DNA of 38,036 nucleotides, taken from the NCBI GenBank assembly GCA_039798005.1, contig JBDKGV010000003.1, positions 1 to 38,036 on the forward strand, read 5' to 3'. The stretch comes from JBDKGV01 sp039798005. Its GTDB lineage: Bacteria > Fibrobacterota > Fibrobacteria > UBA5070. The position numbers and the translations under genes were made by a program. Below, piece by piece: positions 34,165 through 38,036 of this stretch (the first letter of the stretch is position 1; each line of letters opens with the position of its first letter). The notes beneath the pieces were generated by a model that was given only the letters and a program-made list of their open reading frames with translations, was not told where the DNA came from and did not search any database.

Positions 34165-35865
34165 ATGAACGACCTTGGCCGCTTTGCCGGATTCCGACGC
34201 CCGACCCACGAAGTACGCATTGGCGAGGCGCGCATCGGCGCCCGCAACCCCGTGCTTGTCCAGTCGATGACCACGACCCTGACCAAGGATGTCGAGGCGA
34301 CGGTGCGGCAGACCGTTCAGCTTGCCCGTGTCGGGTGCGAACTGGTGCGCATCACTGCGCCCACCCAGGTGGACGCTGCGTGCTTGGAGCACATCGTGAA
34401 GGCCGTGCGGGCCCAGGGCGTGACCGTGCCGCTGTGCGCGGACATCCACTTCCAGCCTGCCGCCGCCTTCGAGGCGGTGAAGTGGGTCGAGAAGGTGCGT
34501 GTGAATCCGGGCAACTTCGTGGACGCCAAGACCGCCTACGGGTTCCAGAAGGAATTCGGGGACGAGGTCTACGAGCGCGGCCTGCAGAAGATCAATGACA
34601 AGTTCCGTCCGCTGGTGCTTGCCGCCAAGGAACGCGGGGTGGCGCTGCGCATCGGGACCAACCACGGTTCGCTCTCGGACCGGATCCTGGCCCGCTACGG
34701 CGACACTCCCGAAGGCATGGTCGTCTCGGCTCTCGAGTTCCTCTCGGTGTGCGAAGCGGAGAACTTCGATCAGGTGGTCTTCTCGATGAAGGCCTCCAAT
34801 CCGAAGGTCGTGATCCAGTGCTACCGGTTGCTGGCGCAGAAGCTCTCCGAGGCCGGCCGGAAGGCCTACCCGGTGCACCTGGGGGTGACCGAGGCCGGCG
34901 AAGGCCGTGACGGGCGCCTGAAGTCCGCCGTGGGCATCGGCTCACTCCTCCTGGACGGTTTGGGCGACACCATCCGCGTCTCGCTGACGGAGGATCCGAT
35001 CGAGGAGATTCCGGTGGCGCGCGAGCTTGTGAAGGCCTGCGTGCGTCCTTTCCGCGACGAGGTCGAGGGCGTCCCCGCATTTGACGATTTCCGCCTGACA
35101 GATCCTGTCGATGGCCTGACGGAACCCTGCGACCCTCTTTCCTATTCGCGTCGACCGGCCCGCACCGTGGTTGTGGGGCAGACGCTGGCAGGGTTCGGGC
35201 AGGCGATCCGCGTGGGCGCGGACGCCTCGGTTTCCGGACGCGCAGAGCGCAACGCCGAATGGACCGTGGACGAGATGGCGAAGGTCGATGCCGCGCTTGT
35301 GGTCGAGCCGTCGCTCGAGACCCTCGGCCCTTGGGGCGTGCGCCGCCTGGCGTCGAGCCTTCCGGTCGGGGATGCCGCGCCGGTTCTTTCACTGCGCTGG
35401 AAACTCGACGGAACCGCCGGGGATGAGCTGCGCATGGCGGCGGTCTTCGGAAGCCTCCTGTGCGACGGATACGGCGATCTCGTGAGCCTTTCAGGCAAGC
35501 CCGAGGCCGAGTGTCTGGACCTCGCTTGGGACGTGCTGCAGGCCGCCGGAGCCCGCAAGAGCAAGGCCGAGTTCATCTCCTGCCCCAGTTGCGGGCGTAC
35601 GTTGTTCGATCTCGTGGAGACCTCGGCGCGCATCCGCGAGAAGACCGGTCACCTCAAGGAAGTGGCGATCGCCATCATGGGCTGCATCGTCAACGGACCG
35701 GGTGAGATGGCCGATGCCGACTTCGGCTATGTGGGCGGGGCGCCGGGAACGGTGAACCTCTATGTGCGGCGCGATTGCGTGAAGAAGGGGATTCCCGAGG
35801 CGCTGGCACCCGATGCCCTGGTCGATCTGATCAAGGAGCACGGTCGCTGGGTCGATCCGACCTGA
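34165..35865 (+). CDS. ispG: 4-hydroxy-3-methylbut-2-enyl diphosphate synthase, long form
   Basis: This 566-residue IspG (GcpE) converts methylerythritol cyclodiphosphate to HMBPP in the non-mevalonate isoprenoid pathway. The TIM-barrel part is clear: NPVLVQSMTTTLTKDVEATV, GCELVRITAPTQ, VPLCADIHFQP, VRVNPGNFVD, ALRIGTNHGSLSDRI and AVGIGSLLLDGLGDTIRVSL. The C-terminal iron-sulfur domain carries ligands Cys473 and Cys476 (SCPSCGR), Cys507 and Glu514 (MGCIVNGPGE), with E. coli-like spacing. The roughly 190 residues between the two (about 290-465) form an inserted third domain, as in the long IspG of plants, chlamydiae and Bacteroidetes; the E. coli enzyme has about 370 residues. The gene follows the HD-GYP gene after 54 bases and is probably separately transcribed. 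The creB start lies 8 bases after its stop. Confidence 0.96.
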   Translation: MNDLGRFAGFRRPTHEVRIGEARIGARNPVLVQSMTTTLTKDVEATVRQTVQLARVGCELVRITAPTQVDAACLEHIVKAVRAQGVTVPLCADIHFQPAAAFEAVKWVEKVRVNPGNFVDAKTAYGFQKEFGDEVYERGLQKINDKFRPLVLAAKERGVALRIGTNHGSLSDRILARYGDTPEGMVVSALEFLSVCEAENFDQVVFSMKASNPKVVIQCYRLLAQKLSEAGRKAYPVHLGVTEAGEGRDGRLKSAVGIGSLLLDGLGDTIRVSLTEDPIEEIPVARELVKACVRPFRDEVEGVPAFDDFRLTDPVDGLTEPCDPLSYSRRPARTVVVGQTLAGFGQAIRVGADASVSGRAERNAEWTVDEMAKVDAALVVEPSLETLGPWGVRRLASSLPVGDAAPVLSLRWKLDGTAGDELRMAAVFGSLLCDGYGDLVSLSGKPEAECLDLAWDVLQAAGARKSKAEFISCPSCGRTLFDLVETSARIREKTGHLKEVAIAIMGCIVNGPGEMADADFGYVGGAPGTVNLYVRRDCVKKGIPEALAPDALVDLIKEHGRWVDPT

Positions 35866-35873
35866 GTCATCCG

Positions 35874-36611
35874 GTGGATGCTCCCCGGATCCTGTTGATC
35901 GAGGACGAACCGGGGATCGCGGATGCGATCCTCTATGCGCTCACGCGCGATGGCTTTGCGGTGGAGTGGAAATCGACCCTGCGCGAAGGTTTGGCGGCCT
36001 TTGATGACTCGGTGGATCTGGTGCTCATGGATGTGGGACTTCCGGATGGATCCGGGTTCGACGGATGCCGGGAGATCCTCCGTCGCCGGGACGTCCCCGT
36101 GGTCTTCCTCACCGCGCGGGCCGAGGAGATCGATCGCATCGTGGGCCTGGAGATCGGGGCGGACGACTACGTGGTCAAGCCCTTCTCGCCACGCGAATTG
36201 GTCGCACGCCTGCGCGCCCGTCTGCGGGCGCGGGGTGCCCGTGCAAGTTTGACAGGATCCGTCGTGACAAATCCTGTCCGTCGCGGAGCGGATGCCGCGC
36301 CGTTCCCGCCGCCCGGCGCATGCGGGTTCCTTGTCGATGCCGAACGCGCCCGGATCACTTATCGCACGCATGAACTGGACCTGACCCGGACGGAATACGG
36401 GATCCTCACGGCCTTGCTTGCGAAGCCCGGGCGGGTGCTGTCGCGGGCGCGCCTGATGGAGCTGGCCTGGGACGAGGACTCGCCTTCGCTGGAGCGGACC
36501 GTGGACGTGCATGTGAAGAGTCTGCGGGCCAAGCTCAAGGCCGCCGATCCGCTGGTCGACCCGATCGAGACCCGCCGCGGCCTGGGCTATTGCCTCAAGG
36601 AATCGCCGTGA
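35874..36611 (+). CDS. creB: CreB-like OmpR-family response regulator
   Basis: This 245-residue regulator starts at GTG 35874, giving MDAPRILLIEDEPG directly at the receiver fold; a longer open frame upstream lies inside ispG. The receiver has the acidic pair in IEDEPG, phospho-acceptor Asp53 (LVLMDVGLPDGSG), Thr in VVFLTARAEE and Lys in DDYVVKPFSPREL. A Pro/Ala-rich linker (about 120-155) follows. The C-terminal winged helix (about 155-240) has LDLTRTEYGILTALL, LSRARLMELAW, VDVHVKSLRAKLK and the end RRGLGYCL. The identity as CreB rests mainly on the adjacent kinase, which is strikingly CreC-like. In E. coli CreBC responds to carbon metabolism and cell-wall stress. The stop overlaps the creC GTG (GTGA). 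Confidence 0.85.
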   Translation: MDAPRILLIEDEPGIADAILYALTRDGFAVEWKSTLREGLAAFDDSVDLVLMDVGLPDGSGFDGCREILRRRDVPVVFLTARAEEIDRIVGLEIGADDYVVKPFSPRELVARLRARLRARGARASLTGSVVTNPVRRGADAAPFPPPGACGFLVDAERARITYRTHELDLTRTEYGILTALLAKPGRVLSRARLMELAWDEDSPSLERTVDVHVKSLRAKLKAADPLVDPIETRRGLGYCLKESP

Positions 36612-38036
36612 AGCTGCGCACCCGGCTGTTCCTCGCGATCTTCGTGATCACGGGAACGGGGCTCTACTTCCTGATGGACTGGATGCTCACCGACCTTCGC
36701 AAGCGCTACCTCGAGGCCGTTGAGGAGACGCTGGTCGACACCTCGAACCTGCTGGCGTCGCTGCTTGAGAACGCTCCCGGCGCCGACACCGCGGTGGTTC
36801 CCCCGAGCCTGGGGGAAGGGTTCAGGGCCGTGGCCGAGCGCAGCTTCCAGGCGGACATCTACAAGATGACCAAGACGCGGGTGGACATGCGGGTGTACGT
36901 GACGGATGCCAAGGGCACCGTCGTGTACGACAGCCGTCCCGGCGGCGGGGATGTGGGCATGGACTACTCCCGCTGGCGGGACATCCGGCTGACGCTGGAA
37001 GGGAAGTACGGTGCGCGCACGACGCGGCGGGTGGTCGCCGATCCGTTGAGTTCCACCCTGCATGTAGCCGCTCCGGTATGGCGCGACGGCAAGGTGCGCG
37101 GGGTGGTGGTGGTGGCCAAGCCATCCTCCTCCGTGAACGTCTTCATCGCGATCGCGCGGCCCAAGATCATGGTGGCAGGCGTCCTTGCCGGACTTGGCGT
37201 GGTGCTGGCGGGATGGCTCCTTTCCATCTGGCTGACGATCCCGATCCAGCGCCTGTCCCGCTATGCCCGTGCCGTGCGCGATGGGCAACCCGCCACCTTG
37301 CCTGCGCTGGGAGCCAGTGAGGTGCGGGATCTCGGCCTCGCCTTCGAGGAGATGCGCGTGGCGCTGGAAGGCCGCAAGTACGTGGAGGCCTATGTCCATT
37401 CGCTGACCCATGAGCTCAAGAGCCCGCTGACGGCGGTGCGTGCGGCGGCCGAGATCCTTGAGGACGATCCGCCCCCCGATGTGAGAACGCGCTTCGTGGC
37501 CAACATCCAGCGGGAGAGCGAGCGTCTGCGGGAACTGGTCGACCGTCTGCTGGCCTTGGCGGGATTGGAGGCGCGGCGAACTCTTGAGGCGCAAGAACCG
37601 ATTCCCGTCCAGGATCTGTGCGAGGCTGTGCGCCTGGACCTGGAATCCCACGCGGTGCGACAAAATCTGTCCATCCAGATCGAGGTGGCTCCCGGACTTG
37701 CGCTGCTTGGCGACGGGCTTCTGTTGCGCCAAGCGGTGGGGAATCTTGTGCTCAATGCGCTGGAATTCTCGCCGGAAGGCGAATGTGTCGAGATTCAGGC
37801 CGCACAGGAAAAGGAGATGCTTGTGATCCGCGTCCTGGACCGCGGTCCCGGCATTCCTGAATGGGCGCAAGAAAAGGCGTGGGAGCGGTTCTGGTCCACA
37901 CCAAGGCCTGCCGGCGGGACCAAGAGCAGCGGTTTGGGTCTTCCCTTCGTGCGCGAGGTGGCGCGGTTGCATCGCGGAACCGCAAGTCTCCACAGCCGCC
38001 AAGGCGGCGGACTGGAAGCGCGACTTTCCTTCACCG
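36608..38036 (+). CDS. creC: CreC-like sensor histidine kinase (3' end outside window)
   Basis: The frame from GTG 36608 stays open to the window edge (476 codons), so the gene is nearly complete. The N-terminus is one membrane helix (about 7-26), then a periplasmic sensor with segments that closely match E. coli CreC: VDTSNLLASLL, RVDMRVYVTDAKGTVVYDS, DYSRWRDIRLTLEGKYGAR and DPLSSTLHVAAPV. A second membrane helix (about 190-210) and a HAMP-like region (RYARAVRDGQ) follow. The phospho-acceptor is His268 in YVHSLTHELKSPLTAVRAA. ATPase boxes are NLVLNALEFSPEG, VLDRGPGIPEW, ERFWSTPR and KSSGLGLPFVREVARLHRG. Full-length co-linearity with CreC makes the assignment firm. The E. coli locus continues with creD, which might lie just beyond the edge; that cannot be seen here. 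Confidence 0.92.
   Translation, partial: MKLRTRLFLAIFVITGTGLYFLMDWMLTDLRKRYLEAVEETLVDTSNLLASLLENAPGADTAVVPPSLGEGFRAVAERSFQADIYKMTKTRVDMRVYVTDAKGTVVYDSRPGGGDVGMDYSRWRDIRLTLEGKYGARTTRRVVADPLSSTLHVAAPVWRDGKVRGVVVVAKPSSSVNVFIAIARPKIMVAGVLAGLGVVLAGWLLSIWLTIPIQRLSRYARAVRDGQPATLPALGASEVRDLGLAFEEMRVALEGRKYVEAYVHSLTHELKSPLTAVRAAAEILEDDPPPDVRTRFVANIQRESERLRELVDRLLALAGLEARRTLEAQEPIPVQDLCEAVRLDLESHAVRQNLSIQIEVAPGLALLGDGLLLRQAVGNLVLNALEFSPEGECVEIQAAQEKEMLVIRVLDRGPGIPEWAQEKAWERFWSTPRPAGGTKSSGLGLPFVREVARLHRGTASLHSRQGGGLEARLSFT

Noticed and set aside
35775..35873. Upstream extension of creB into ispG
   Set aside because: It is the ispG 3' end in another frame. The receiver domain begins at the GTG 35874.
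36587..38002. A 471-codon minus-strand frame opposite creC
   Set aside because: The plus-strand frame is co-linear with CreC over its whole length, so the minus-strand frame is a shadow.

Overview
The window (about 62% GC, densely coding, mostly short gaps) looks like chromosomal DNA of a free-living, diderm, plant-polysaccharide-degrading bacterium, most likely of the Fibrobacterota or a close relative. That placement is an inference. It rests on two very large secreted GH9 cellulases with FlgD-like C-terminal modules and Lys-rich tails, Pal/CpoB lipoproteins, and a complete ADP-heptose pathway for LPS. All functions were assigned by recognising motifs and family sequence patterns by eye; no database search was run. 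I saw no RNA genes, CRISPR arrays, insertion sequences, integrases or plasmid genes, and no gene-free stretch longer than about 200 bases.

Layout. (1) 1-4677, + strand: the end of a chemotaxis receptor, a secreted laminarinase-type GH16 with a CBM4/9-like module, and an overlapping TIM-barrel glycosidase-like protein. (2) 4668-6418, - strand: draT-draG, the ADP-ribosylation switch known for nitrogenase, with a 1-base overlap. (3) 6496-9617, + strand: a FapA/DUF342 protein, a YprB-like RNase H-fold exonuclease and a small LEA-type lipoprotein. (4) 9624-14142: LPS heptose biosynthesis, with hldD and a GT9-like glycosyltransferase on the - strand facing away from gmhA-hldE-gmhB on the + strand. 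(5) 14271-15735: pal, whose N-terminus carries a perfect 16-residue cysteine repeat, and a lipoprotein cpoB/ybgF, ended by a strong terminator. (6) 15930-28619: two tandem giant GH9 cellulases (2299 and 1903 aa) with matching architectures, separated by a weak stem-loop and ended by a strong terminator. (7) 28799-34110: a CACHE-PAS-PAS hybrid kinase ending in HPt, translationally overlapped by a REC-HD-GYP c-di-GMP phosphodiesterase (an RpfC/RpfG-like logic). (8) 34165-38036: a long-form ispG and then creB-creC, with creC cut by the window edge.

The genes fit a cell that senses its surroundings (MCP, CACHE kinase, CreC), tunes c-di-GMP, secretes glucan- and cellulose-degrading enzymes, and keeps a heptose-containing LPS and a Tol-Pal-type envelope. 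The draTG pair suggests that it, or a recent ancestor, fixes nitrogen on a carbon-rich, nitrogen-poor diet.

The points I would look at first are: two genes whose best start is a rare ATC codon behind a good ribosome site; the C-x12-C-x2 repeat in Pal; a possible divergent CBM3-like module in both cellulases; the shared C-terminal sorting-like module, which also occurs N-terminally in the barrel glycosidase; and draTG in this setting.
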